Part shown: positions 1-11,512 of the stretch, one piece after another
How the letters are laid out: each line of letters opens with the position of its first letter
Position numbering within the stretch: the stretch's first letter is position 1
Assembly (NCBI RefSeq): GCF_013426205.1
Contig: NC_089426.1
Coordinates: forward strand, 2,542,001 to 2,606,000
Direction: 5' to 3'
Source of the DNA: Metarhizium brunneum
Lineage: Eukaryota > Ascomycota > Sordariomycetes > Hypocreales > Clavicipitaceae
DNA length: 64,000 nt
The notes under the pieces: generated by a model
What the model was told of the DNA's origin: nothing
The model's input: the letters and a program-made list of their open reading frames with translations, nothing else
Database searches by the model: none
Made by a program: the position numbers and the translations under genes

Positions 1-719
1 GACCCTGACAGCAATGATGCTTACTGATATATCGCCCCAACAACAAACCCGACTCCCAAAATAAGGCGAAAGTACTAGACTGAGGTGGCAATTTCTCAAT
101 TATGCAGATGTAGTGTTGAATGGCCTTCGCGTTAATTTGATCAATTCGACGGTTATTGGTATATGAACGGCATTCCCTTCTTCAAAAATCGGGTTCACGA
201 CGATGTACTACCTACCTAGGTACCTTGACGTTCTGAGAAGCACCAATTGTATCATTTTTTTTAATCACTATCAAGCTCGTACTAGTTCGACGAGGGTTGC
301 GGAAGCATTCAATCAATATAAATCCAATATATTAAGCCTGTCACATAAAATTCTTATTCAGCTGTATTTGAATATCACGGACCAACCCCGGAAGTTGCGG
401 GAACACAACCGTCTCTTTCATTTGTCTTTATCGGGGTCGGAAATACCCAACCACACTTGCCCTCCGGCCCAAAAAAAAGAAAAGAAAAGAAGAGAATAGA
501 AGAGAAGAGAAAAGAAAATCGTTTCTGAAAGACTTGCTAGCCGTTTGACCTCGTTACTCAGTTCTAACGCCACTGATAGCAAACTACAAAAATTGATCTT
601 GGTGGAGGATCAGCGCGGGGTCCTGCTCAACCTACTTACACACCCCACTTCCAGCAAGTAATATTCTCACGATGCATCCACCTGCACAAGTGCATGCCAG
701 ACTGACCTGTAAATAAGGA
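1..719. other. Intergenic sequence, left window edge
   Basis: No gene can be supported here. It holds one CCTAGGTA-type palindrome near 209-228 and a purine-only AAAAGA/AGAAG tract at about 470-520. The last 200 bases are presumably the promoter and leader of the importin gene that begins at 720. Confidence 0.5.
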
Positions 720-3700
720 ATGGAAGCAATGGAAGACAGCACCCTTCCCTGGAGCCTTGATAAAGTTGAATCTGTAAGTTGTGTTGCTACTTCTCATCTT
801 TTTTTTTACACGGTGTTTGCATGCATCTAGTCATTGCTGAGATAGCCTGCAACAGTTGATCTCCTCACTCTACGAACCTGGTCAGCCCAATGCCATCACC
901 GAGGCGCAGGCCCTGCTAGCCAATTTCCAATCCTCTCCTCAGGCCTGGATTTTGGCCCATGAGCTTCTAAGGCGACCGGATGAGAAGGGAAAATTCTTTG
1001 GAGCCCTCACCATTATTGTAAAACTTAACAGGGAAAGGTTGGCGATGCCAAGTTCCCTGCAGATGTCAGCAAGATAAAGCTAACGATCATCGCAGCTCGT
1101 CGCTCAGTGAGGAAAATGCACAAGAACTATTAGAGCACCTCATTGGATGGTATCGAGATTCTTTTGAGAATTACACTGGTCCCTTGGTGCCACGCAAACT
1201 ATCATCAGCCCTCGCAACTTTCTTCCTCCACTTCCATCAACTGTGGCCGAGTTTTGTTCGCCACCTTAGCATATGCCTGGCCTCATGGCAGTACTTTGAC
1301 CCTCTTTCTCTACAATCTTCCTTCGATGTAGGTCGTGTCTTGGATACGCTAGATCTGAACAAACTAAAAGCCGTCTTATGGGTCGTCACTAGTATCGTGG
1401 AGGATGTCATCAGAATTGACTGGAACACAGCAAATGGGTGAGTTAGTTCAACCGTGTGCATAGCAATTAAATGCTTATGTATTGGAGGGTCCATCTTTAC
1501 AACTCCGTTGTTCGAGAAGCCACGGATGCAGCAACTCTGTTATTCAAAGGCTTGGCCGAGACCCAGATGGCCGCTGTCAGTAACGACAGTATCAAGTGTC
1601 TCCAGGTATTTCAGTCCACTATCTCATATACAACTATCATCCATGAGCTAACAGCTCCACAACTAGTCGTGGATATTCTTTGCTCAGAAAGCATCCTCTC
1701 GCGACAGTCACGTTCTGGCCTTGTTGAGAAACCTGATGCCTAGTGTCATAGAGTCTCTTATTTCTGAAAGCCGCTTCGGTGCTTCGGCTGAGCTACTCAT
1801 AGATACTTTGTCTAATTATCCTGCTCTTCTATCAGAGCACCATTTTAACCTTTTGGTGAACCTCTTTGTTAGTTCTTGGGCGGATGAACGTTACAGCAGG
1901 CTCCTCGAGGGCGACATGGAATTCGAATCAGCCCAATTTGGGCAGTTGCTCTTGGCATTTGGCGAGGAAAAGTGCCAATGGTTAATGCAGTCTGAAGACC
2001 CCCGAAGCAAGGTCTTGCTTTCTATGCTATGTGGCTTACTGGGATCCGATGGCTATCCGGTAGCTGAGAACAGAGTCTTCGTGCCAGCTATCGAATTTTG
2101 GTCCACCTTCACTGAAGTTATGTCAGATCTTGTCACTTTGGATGATATCTCTACTACTCCCTGGGCGGAGTCGGCATTATTGCAGGTTCTGGAAGTGGTT
2201 TCAGTCGCATGCCGTAAAATCACCTACCCCCCGGCAGAAGAATTCAGCCAGTGGGACTCTTCCGATCGAGTAGGTTTCTCAGACGCTCGAAAGGACTTTA
2301 TTGACCTGTTACAATCAGCATACAGTCTATCAGGCTTTCAGCTGGTAGCCACTTTTTCCAATCTTGTACTCACTGCATTAAACGACTGTGCGTGGTTACA
2401 GCTAGAGACAGCTGCTTTCTGTCTTGCTGGTCTTGCGGATTGTAGCAAAGACGATGTTCGCCTAGACGAGGCACTTGGATCAGTCTTTGAATCTTCTCTG
2501 TTCTCACATCTCTCATCCCCGAACACCGATATCACCTTACGGACGCGGCAGACGTGCCTCTATCTCATAGAACAATATACGGAATACTTCGAACGAAATG
2601 TTTCTTCCCTTGCTCCCGCATTAAGGCTCTTATTCAGTCTGTTGGGAAATCCGTCTATGGCGGCACCGGCATCGAGATCAATTCTTCGACTATGCTCCTC
2701 TTGTCGGCATCACCTTCACGCAGAGACAAACGGGTTCCTCGATGAATATCAGACCTTAGCTGAGCAACAGAGACTCGATTGCATATCCTCTGAAAGAGTC
2801 CTCGCCGCCATTGCATCTATTGCACAAGCCATTCCCGACGCTCCTCGGAGATACAACGCATGCACAAGGCTAATAGAATTTATTCAAAACGATAGTGCTC
2901 GCGCAAGGGAGCTAGCTCAGCTTCCTTTAGGTACCAAGCTGCCCTGTTTTGGTCAGCGATGCATGGAAAATTCTGCCGACGACTCGCCCGGACTACATAT
3001 CGCGTTAAAGACTCTGCGTTGTTTAGTTGGTATCGGGAGAGGTCTCCAAACTCCCGTAGAGTCAACCATTGACCTTGACGCAAGCAACCCGTCGGAAGCT
3101 GAGTATGATGACCAGTTGGAAAGGCTTCACATACAGGTTGTCCGAATCATCATGGACATTGAAGATACTTTTGGTAGAAATAGTGAGGTCAACGAGCTCG
3201 TTTGTGCCGTCCTCCGTTGTGGCTTCTCAGAAAGTGAACCAGGACCGTTCGTGCTTGGGTTTCAAGATGTCACCAGCTACTTGACCCGTCATGTTGGAAA
3301 TATTCCCAGGCCAGGGATATTTGTTTCCACTGCTTGCTCGTTTGTCAGCTCTCTCTATGCACAGGGAAATCCCAATAAAGGGACGGTATATACAACATTA
3401 CTACTGTGGGTAATACGGTTGCTTCAACAATCGTCTGGTAAGCAAATATTGGCTCGTTGACTCGTCGCTGAGAAAGCCACTAACATGTCCTTGCATCTGT
3501 CTTGGGTGTGGTAGACCCAGAGCATGATCCAGAATTATCTCAAAATAGTATCGATTTTGCTTGCCGGCTGCTGAGCAAAAGCCCAACAACCCTGCTCACA
3601 CTGCAACCAACAACTGCCGCTGAATATTTTTTCCTCTTCACCATACAGGTTTTGGATGGTAGTGAACCCCTACCAAAGGCGGCAGCAGCAGAGTTCTGGG

Positions 3701-4305
3701 TATGTATCCTGATTACCTAGCCCAGACAGATGGCCTGGTTGCTTTTGTTTAATCTATTATTCTGGCAAGCCCGTCACTTCCTTTTTTCCCCGTTCCCTTT
3801 CTCCGTACTGAAGACTTTCTTTCACCTTGCCAGCTGCTAGAGAGAAGTCAGCGGCTAATGATCCATCATTGTTAGGCAACGTTTATAACACTGAAAGGTG
3901 GTCATCCAGAAGCATCGGATGCTGCAGAGCAAGCGATGGGGACTCTAGGTCCTCTCCTTGCTCGAAGCCTGGCTAGAAATATCGGAGGCCGAGCCTCAAG
4001 AAGCGAGCTGGATAGGCTTAGCGAACCCATAAAGAGACTAGTCAATTGTTACCCTCTGGCAAAAGAGTGGCTACAAAGTGCGCTCGGTCACATGTCATTT
4101 CCAAGTTCCAAGGTGACAGAGGAACAGAAGGCATTATTCGTCAAGAAGGTAGTAAGGTACGTTTGCGTTCTTTCACATTCGGCAATCCGTTAGTGTGCTA
4201 ACCCGTTGTTCAAAATATAGTCTCAGGGGCTCTCGAGCTACTAACCAAGTTGTGCGTGATTTTTGGTTGTCCGCTCGAGGTAGTAGCTTCGCATACGCTT
4301 CTTAA
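720..4305 (+). CDS. Importin-13/Kap122-like karyopherin
   Basis: Nuclear transport receptor of the importin-beta superfamily, expected to carry cargo across the nuclear pore under Ran control. Eight exons join in phase: 720-773, 856-1037, 1096-1437, 1488-1605, 1667-3437, 3515-3699, 3876-4156 and 4221-4305, giving 1005 residues, a normal karyopherin length. The N-terminus (SLYEPGQPNAITEAQ, then KFFGALTIIVKLNRE) has the character of the importin-beta N-terminal domain. The middle is helical and HEAT-like without other domains. The C-terminus ends RDFWLSARGSSFAYAS, which I associate with fungal importin-13-type proteins. The in-frame ATG at 729 is an alternative start. It converges on the tRNA synthetase gene. 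Family membership is firm; the choice of importin-13/Kap122 over other karyopherins is less so. Confidence 0.85.
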
Positions 4306-4801
4306 TCATTTGGAGTCGTATATATGAACACATGGGTGGCTTTTCATTCTGGAGATCAAGGATGTCCATTCAACCTCTAAATGAAAAATAAAATGTTTAT
4401 CTTCCTGGTTATCAAGAGGAGCAACAGCCAAGAAAGGCATGTGGTTTTCCTGGTCATTCCATGCATTGCCATAAATTGACAATATCGAATGGACCTGATT
4501 GGCATCCACGACCGTCATATCTATGCTTGTTCTGTGTGAGGAACTGAGTGGCTTACTTTCGCCACCGTAATATATTACAAGGTGACATTTTTTTATACAA
4601 AACGCCTCGACCAGGCGGTAGCGCGCTCCTCCACCGGTGGCTACGGAGCCTAAGTATGACGGCTTCCCTTCTCATGGGGCCAGCAGCGCCACTATGGGCA
4701 CTCCTGTTGTTTACAGAGGTGAGGGCACACGTCCTACTGTTATTCAAGTCCGAAGCTTACAGCAAGGAGTGATGAGACACAGCCCTAGATTTCAGCGGTG
4801 C
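4306..4801. other. Intergenic, between convergent 3' ends
   Basis: Shared 3' region of the importin gene (+) and the tRNA synthetase gene (-). I see no convincing coding sequence; the short open frames here lack splice or family support. Confidence 0.5.
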
Positions 4802-6131
4802 TCACAGTCCCACAGCTGTTCTCACCATGCCCATTGTTTCTTCCGCACTTTGCAATGCTTTTCGCGCACCGTCAGCCGCCACATGATCCAAATAATGGGT
4901 ATCGCTGTCAATAAGCTCGATATACCGAGTCCGAATGCCCTGCAGTCCAAGAATGACCGCATCGGATACCATATCCTTGAACAAGCGAGGATGAGTATCA
5001 CTGTATGCCTGTGCAAGCTGCTCAGGGCTTCGTTTCTCCGCGTCGAATATAGAGAAGAGGCTCAGAAGATTTGATATACCCGGCCTTAGAGCGTGGTCAT
5101 AGGATATTCCATGAACGGAGTCAGTCAGGGCGGAGGAAATTTTGAGTCTAATCTCATCAGCGGTATCGGTGATCAGAATTCGTGAACGAGCCAGTTTGTG
5201 TGACTTGGACATCTTCGATGTTGGGTCTGAGAGGGACATGACTCGATGCACCGGGGCTGGAACGCTGTGTGATTAGCCTATGATGATGGAGCAGTCGGGA
5301 CTAATACACATACGAGTAATAGTTTTCGGCTGAACTAGACATTCCCCATATGCGTGGTTAAAATTAGTGACACACTCCCGGGCGAATTCGAGGTGTTGTT
5401 GCTGATCATGTCCAACGGGAACATGGGTGGCTCTACAAAATAGTGAGTTCAATTCGACATGGGCTCCCACCACGATCAGGGTGTAGTCACACACCTATGG
5501 ACGAGTATATCAGCAGCTTGGAGGACTGGATAGGAGAAAAGCCCAAGCTTCAATCGGCTTTCAGCCGGCCGGTCTTCCATGTGTGAATTTGGTGCAAGGT
5601 TGAGTTTTTGCTAGCATGGGTGTCAGCGCATGCAGTAGGAAACCGACTTTTGTCTCAGTCAACTCGGGCAGTATTCGCACCTTCCATTGCGTCATCCGGG
5701 AGAGATATCCAACAGACGCTGTACAGGCTAGGATCCACATGAGCTCTGAATGAGCAGGTACCTGTATCATTTTGTCAGGCTCTCTGGCTCTGGTCTGTGT
5801 GCGTACGCCTTGGGGTTGGTGTCCTTTTGGAACTTACGGACGACTGGTAGAAGAGAATGGACCGCTCTGGATCAATTCCTATTGCCAAAAGCGCGGCGAG
5901 GCTTTCTCTCTTCCACCGCTTCAATTTTTCCGGCGATTGGGGCGTGGTAATAGCATGGAGGTCGACAATGGAATATATCAGCTTTGTATCCTTGTGCTCA
6001 TGGTGTTGCAGCTGCACCCATTGCCGTAAGGCGCCGACATAGTTGCCCAGGTGCGGTATGCCAGTAGGCTGGATCCCTGAGAATATAACCCTGGGCCGTA
6101 TGGCTGTAGATTTGTTGATAAGGCGCTGCAT
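4802..6131 (-). CDS. msw1: Mitochondrial tryptophanyl-tRNA synthetase
   Basis: Class I aminoacyl-tRNA synthetase that charges tRNA-Trp, of the bacterial type used in mitochondria. Five exons on the minus strand: 6131-5838, 5761-5681, 5610-5495, 5432-5314 and 5256-4802, giving 354 residues. The HIGH-type signature lies at residues 19-35 ([17 protein letters not shown]) and KMSKS at 218-222. Between them are MTQWK and [14 protein letters not shown], typical of bacterial and organellar TrpRS. The start is the first ATG before the Rossmann fold; the leader is short (about 13 residues) but basic, compatible with a minimal mitochondrial presequence. Introns are 57-76 bases. The donor at the end of exon 4 is placed by family homology, which demands the VHRVMSL join. 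Confidence 0.93.
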
Positions 6132-6545
6132 CTAGTTCTGTTATAGGCACGCCGCTTGGATGTGTGAGATGGTAGGTTCCGTATATGATGCAAGAGGCAC
6201 GTGCCTCACCAATCCAACAAGTAAGGGAATAGTATGTTGGTGGTGATCTGGCTATTCGTATCGCGTTTCGGTCATTGATAAGTCTAGGTGTCCTATGTGG
6301 TTGAGATCTTTCGATTTTTGCAAATGTACCGGGAGCCGAGCTTGCCCCTGGCTTAGTTTGATCGCCTCCCGCTTTATGGCTAGGTACCTACTTAGCCTGG
6401 ACAGGTTGCGAGAAGTAGGCGCAGGGAGCGAATGTGTTATGTGGGGCTATTATTTGGGTCAGGGCCAACCACGTGTGTTACTGCGGAATGGTGAAGAGCT
6501 TCTGCGTACAGAGTACTCCTGGTCATTCGTCCAGGGCAAAAAATA

Positions 6546-6656
6546 ACTACATGTAACTAACTACCCTACTTAAGTGCTTACCTTTAAGTCTAGGTACTTT
6601 ACTTGCTTAGTAGGTACTAAATAAGTACTTACTTAATTAAGTAGTGAATGTACTTG
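6546..6656. repeat. Cluster of ACTTAAGT / TAGGTACTTA words
   Basis: Within about 110 bases the palindromic word ACTTAAGT and variants such as TAGGTACT, AAGTACTTACTT and TTAATTAAGTA recur. It belongs to the same dispersed family as the CCTAGGTA palindromes elsewhere in the window. Confidence 0.6.
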
Positions 6657-7300
6657 AGTGTGGACGGGTCGACTCTGGGCACGTTCCAACGGCCATCGGG
6701 CAGTGCCTAAGTATTTACACCTTCAGGTGTTCAGTGGGTGACAATACCATAAGTATGCAATAAGTACGTTGCCGTTTGAAAAAGCTAATACCGTCCGTAT
6801 CCCGCAAATGGTGCTTGGACAGCTTTACAGAAGGGGAAGCTCCCCGCCGGCGGAACAATTAGGCGAGGGACTTTTTATTCCCCTGAGTGGCATGGTACTA
6901 TTCAGTGACAAGAGGTCTGGGGCTTCTATCGGCAGATAACCAACGGCAATGCAAACTGGCTGACACTGCGGAGTAATTTTAATATGTTTGATCTGGCGCT
7001 GGTAGAGAGAACTGAGATCTCTTGCCAGGCACCCTAGACCGAAAACGGTGTCCGGGAATCTCCACGGCATGCTTATTTATTGGTATTTGCGGGACCACGA
7101 CATGGCCGTAACATACGGCGTAAATGGCCTTGTGATGACATGCGATGTCTGCTGTAGAGTAATTGTTATTGTGTTGTGCCATCGTGATCATGATGTGAGT
7201 CCTCTGCCGGACCTTCCTGGAATAGCACTACCCACCCCTTCTGCCTTGACAGCACCCAACCGCCATATAGGTTATCCAGAGCCGTTCATACCCGTACCCT

Positions 7301-7370
7301 CCCAAGTACCTACCCTGGGTACCTACCTACCTAGGTACTTGTAGGTTGGTATGTAGGTAGTACTCCGTAG
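7301..7370. repeat. CCTAGGTA palindrome cluster plus TACTCCGTA
   Basis: Tandem ACCTACCT/CTAGGTA words form nested inverted repeats, followed at once by GTACTCCGTAG. The cluster lies in intergenic DNA about 330 bases upstream of the aminopeptidase P start codon. Confidence 0.65.
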
Positions 7371-7695
7371 GTCTGGTAGCTCCCTGTCAGAATCGCGCGG
7401 CATTAAGCCGAACACTGGTCCCTAGGATGGGCCGAAACTACGCCCGCTACTTACTTAAGTATGATGTAAATAGGTATCTACCCCTCCCAGACCATAACTA
7501 CAAAACAACATCGTTCCCGACCGCACAGCTTGCCATAAGAGGACAACACCCGTCAATCAGCCGGCACTCTCCTTCCCCATTGCGCAACCATAGGGTCGGT
7601 CAATGCTCGGCAGACCACTCCCCGCGTTACCACGCACATTACGAGCATACACTCTGTACAATCACACAAAGCGTCGCCCAGTAACTACGACAGCC

Positions 7696-9781
7696 ATGGC
7701 GGATTCCTCCCCGCAGCTCGCAAAGCTGAGGAGCTTGATGAAGGAAAGGAAGGTCCATGTCTATGGTAGGTAATAGCCTGACCGATTGAAGTGGACCGGT
7801 AAACTAGTTGCTATGTATTGCTCTAACTCATCAACACAGTTATCCCGTCCGAAGATAGCCACAGCTCAGAATACATTGCCGCCTGCGATGCCCGCCGGGA
7901 GTTCATGAGTGGATTTACAGGATCGGCAGGGTGTGCCATCGTCACACTCGAGGCCGCCGCGCTTGCCACAGATGGTCGATACTTCAACCAAGCTGCCAAA
8001 CAGCTAGACGGCAACTGGACCTTACTCAAGCAAGGACTGCAAGATGTCCCTACCTGGCAAGAATGGGCTGCCGGCCAGTCTGCGGGAGGGAAAACCGTGG
8101 CCGTCGACCCATCACTCCTCCCTGGGTCGGCTGCCAAGAAACTCAATGACCAAGTCCGCAAGGCGGGCGGTGCTGATCTGGTTCCCCTCGATGAGAATAT
8201 TGTAGATATAGCATGGGGCGATAGCCGTCCCGAACGTCCTTGTCAATCAGTCAGCGTCCTACCAGACGAGCTTGCCGGAAAGCCGGCCACAACAAAAATC
8301 GAGGAACTGCGCCAGGAATTAGCCAAAAAAAATTGCCCCGGTTTCTTTGTGTCCATGCTGGACGAAGTTGCGTGGCTCTTCAATCTACGGGGTAATGACA
8401 TACCCTACAACCCGGTGTTCTTCTCATATGCCACTATCACGCCGGAGGTGGCAATCCTATACGTTGACGAGTCCAAGTTGGACGAATCATGTAGGGCACA
8501 CTTACGGGAGAACAATGTTCAGGTCAAACCCTATGACTCGTTTTTCCCTGATGCGCGCCAACTGCATACCGAGGTCAAGGCCAAGCGGCAGGCCGGTGGA
8601 GATGGTGTTGTGGTAGGCAACTTCCTGATATCGAACAAGGCCTCATGGGCAATGAGCCGAGCGCTCGGAGGTGACGGCTCAGTAGAAGAGATGAGGAGCC
8701 CAGTTGGTGATGCAAAGGCCGTCAAAAATGAAACCGAAATGAATGGCATGCGAGCCTGTCATGTCAGAGACGGAGCTGCCCTAATCGAGTTCTTTGCTTG
8801 GTTAGAGGACCAGCTCGCGGACAAGAAGATCATGATTGACGAAGTGCAAGCAGCTGACAAACTAGAGGAATTGCGATCGAAACATCAACATTTTGTTGGC
8901 TTGTCGTTTCCCACCATATCTTCTACCGGAGCAAAGTAAGAGCTGGACCCAACTCATGATAACTTGACAGACCAGTCAGGTTTGTGTCTCTTGCGTCCAT
9001 GGCAGTCGTTAGCTGACGTACAACTCCAACAGTGCAGCCATTATCCACTATGGCCCCGAGAAAGGTAGCTGCGCGACAATCGACCCGGGAAGAGTGTATC
9101 TCTGCGATTCCGGAGCGCAGTATCGTGATGGAACTACAGACACGACGAGGACACTACACTTTGGGAAGCCCAGTGATGCCGAGAAAAAAGCATACACGCT
9201 TGTCCTTAAAGGCCTCATCGGTCTTGATACAGCAGTCTTCCCGAAAGGCACTACAGGGTTTGCCCTGGACTGTTTAGCTCGGCAGCACCTTTGGGTTAGT
9301 ATCGATGATCAACAGCCAGGCAACAATATGCGCTGACGCTCTCTGCATGTAGAAAAACGGGCTCGACTACCGACATGGCACGGGCCATGGCGTGGGTTCA
9401 TATCTCAACGTCCACGAAGGCCCAATTGGTATTGGAACCCGCGTACAGTATACCGAAGTCCCATTGGCTCCCGGAAACGTGCTCTCCAACGAGCCGGGCT
9501 ACTATGAAGACGGAAATTTTGGTATTCGGATCGAGAATATCATGATGGTTAGAGAGGTTCAGACGGAACATTGCTTTGGAGACAAGTCGTATTTGGGCTT
9601 CGAACACGTAACCATGGTTCCCTATTGTCAAAGCTTGATTGAGAGAGATATGCTTACTGCAGATGAAAAGGCTTGGCTGAATGCATACAATGACGAAGTT
9701 CTGAAAAACACAAAGGGCTTTTTTCAAGGTGATGACTTGACAATAGCATGGCTTACACGGGAGACACGACGAATTGAGTAG
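7696..9781 (+). CDS. ampp: Xaa-Pro aminopeptidase P (M24B metallopeptidase)
   Basis: Removes the N-terminal residue from peptides with proline in second position; the fungal enzyme is usually cytosolic. Four exons: 7696-7765, 7840-8935, 9033-9294 and 9353-9781, giving 618 residues, the normal length for fungal AMPP. The first half contains two creatinase-type N-terminal domains (for example [17 protein letters not shown] and [19 protein letters not shown]). The pita-bread catalytic domain supplies the dimetal ligands: Asp414 in LCDSG, Asp425 in GTTDTTRT, the His of GTGHGVG, Glu of SNEPGYYE and Glu of FGIRIEN. The start ATG lies in GCCATGG. The stop is only 43 bases from the stop of the convergent FUN14-like gene, so the transcripts probably overlap at their 3' ends. 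Confidence 0.95.
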
Positions 9782-9824
9782 ATATAGTTATACCGTTAAA
9801 AGAGCCCGCACTATTCACTATCCA

Positions 9825-10488
9825 TTAAAGATGAACAAACGCAGCCAATACATATGTTATAGCAAATGAGGATGTGAACCAAGGTTTTTTTGTACAAGCC
9901 TGGCAAAGTGCAGATATTCCGGGAACTCGACCAACCCCAGCCAGGCGTGACAGGTCATATCCATATTTGGAAGCGAACTTGTTTCGTCAGTATCGAGACA
10001 AATGAGGTGCGCAATGCGAGCAAAGCCCTGTTTATTGGTTTACAGGCCCGACAGCTAGCCAATCCGTCCAGGGAGAGCAGGGATTTACTCACGTGGAAGG
10101 ATAGGGCGATAGCACCACCAAGGAAGACAAGAGTTCGAGAAAACAAGGCCGTTAGAAGTCCAGCCAAGAGGCCTGCCGTCGGGGAGTCATATCAGTAATG
10201 ACCAATACAAGCCAACGTCTGGGGCCTTATTTCAAAAAAAGTTCTAAAGAAAAGTTACTGACCTGCAAGACTACCGTTAGAGATTTGCCGAACAATCTCG
10301 GGGGATATCCCAGTGCGCCGAAGCCGATTCCGTGATGGCGTAGAGGACGGATCGAGTACCGGTCGGGCATCGAGCCGAACGTATGATCCGTTTACCAGGA
10401 TTGAGCTGGTGCAAATGCATGTGCCAGCTCCAATAGCAAGGAGTTGTGCGGGTCTCCAAAGGCTGCGAAAAGGGAAAATACGGCTCAT
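9825..10488 (-). CDS. FUN14-family-like small membrane protein
   Basis: Three exons on the minus strand, 10488-10263, 10172-10093 and 9977-9825, give 152 residues. The N-terminal part is basic with a hydrophobic stretch (LLAIGAGTCICTSSILV), as in a mitochondrial outer-membrane or signal-anchored protein. A glycine-rich hydrophobic segment follows (GSLAGLLAGLLTALFSR, then VFLGGAIALSF), then SKYGYDL and a C-terminal hydrophobic tail (FTSSFAITYVLAAFVHL). This layout resembles fungal FUN14-domain proteins of the mitochondrial outer membrane, some of which act as mitophagy receptors in animals. No LIR motif was evaluated. The splice model is supported by phase agreement and by restoring the hydrophobic continuity. 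Family assignment is moderate. Confidence 0.65.
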
Positions 10489-10980
10489 CGTAAAGCGAAT
10501 AGTAAAGCTGCTTGAATACTTTATTTGTTGTAAGGGGTTGTGGCCAGTGCCTCCTACACAACATGAGGGGTCCTGCTGGAAACGAACCAGGGATGCTCGG
10601 TTACGTCATCCCCAGAGACAGCAGCATATGTGGCCATAAGTTTCGGTCCTCAGCTTGGTGCCTGTGAGGCAATCCATCTACGTACCTAGGTGACTACTAG
10701 ATCAGTTCAATCTCAGATTCACACAGATCTCAGGATACGACATATAGATTCCATTTTCAGTTTATTTGCGGGTGAGATGGCTGGAGGCCTCGACAATGGG
10801 AGATGAAGAATGACAGGCAAGACACTTGGTTCAGGGCACCGGGTGTCAGTAAAGCTCTATATATGAATCGCTAAACCACGTTTCCTGAAGTTGATAAACA
10901 CCAACACTAAAAGAACCAGACACTCCAAGCTGGATTTGTCTCAAATTCTAATCTCTTTAACTTTGACATCAAGTCTCTCC
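10489..10980. other. Intergenic sequence
   Basis: Promoter side of the FUN14-like gene and 3' side of the CENP-A-like gene. One CCTAGGT word occurs at about 10685. No gene is supported. Confidence 0.5.
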
Positions 10981-11512
10981 CTAGCCCAAACCTGCCCATA
11001 TACCACGAATTCGTCTAGCAAGTTGAATGTCCTTTTGCATAATCGTTACCCTTTTCGCATGAATGGCACATAACTGGGCGTCTTCGAATAAGTGAACCAT
11101 GAAGGCTTCAGCAGCTTCCTGTAGCGCTTGAATAGCCTGACTCTGCCAACGGAATTCTCTGCCTCTTGGTCGACAGTTCATGCCGATTTCCTGTACCTGC
11201 ATATCGACATGTAAGTAAATAAATATGCATATAGGAACTCCTACAAACGCACCAAGCGCATAAATGGCAGCTTTAATAGCAGAAGCTTTGTGGTACCCTG
11301 GTATTGCCTGATCTCACGTAGAGCTGTTGTACCTGGGCGATATCGTCTTTTTTGTCGTATAGGAACAGGGTCACCAGCTATCAAGATGGTCAGAAGGCCC
11401 AAGAATTAATGCACATGAGTGGGATCGCGAAAGCCATCCACAAACCTTGAATATCCCCAGGTCGAGGATTCCATTTTGGAGTTGGCCTGGCCTTTCTCAC
11501 CTTCATAGCCAT
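10981..11512 (-). CDS. cse4: CENP-A-like centromeric histone H3 variant, divergent
   Basis: Centromere-specific H3 that replaces canonical H3 in kinetochore nucleosomes. Three exons on the minus strand, 11512-11446, 11377-11253 and 11196-10981, give 135 residues. After a short basic tail comes [17 protein letters not shown] (34-49) and then the H3 core ending [14 protein letters not shown] (116-129). The alpha-2 block [19 protein letters not shown] (88-106) and the C-terminus IWAGLG match fungal CENP-A rather than canonical H3, which ends RGERA. The N-terminal tail lacks the ARTKQT start of H3. Oddities: VQEIGMN replaces the near-invariant VREIA block, loop 1 ([12 protein letters not shown]) is unusual, and [10 protein letters not shown] replaces the normal STELLI(R/L)KL. 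It may be the sole CENP-A or a diverging second copy. Exon 1 is the least certain part. Confidence 0.85.

Larger units (their letters stand above)
6132..7695. other. Intergenic region with ACTTAAGT/CCTAGGTA words
   Basis: Divergent promoter region between the tRNA synthetase and aminopeptidase P genes. It carries two repeat-word clusters (about 6546-6656 and 7301-7370) and no supportable gene. The open frames are short and overlap the repeats. Confidence 0.5.

Noticed and set aside
10565..10620. Possible minus-strand tRNA (a GGTTCGTTTCC box B-like string near 10575-10590)
   Set aside because: A T-arm-like hairpin can be drawn, but no matching acceptor stem, D-arm or A box lies at the right distance.
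10313..10639. 108-codon + strand frame over the FUN14-like gene
   Set aside because: Antisense shadow of the minus-strand FUN14-like exon 1 and its promoter, with no independent support.
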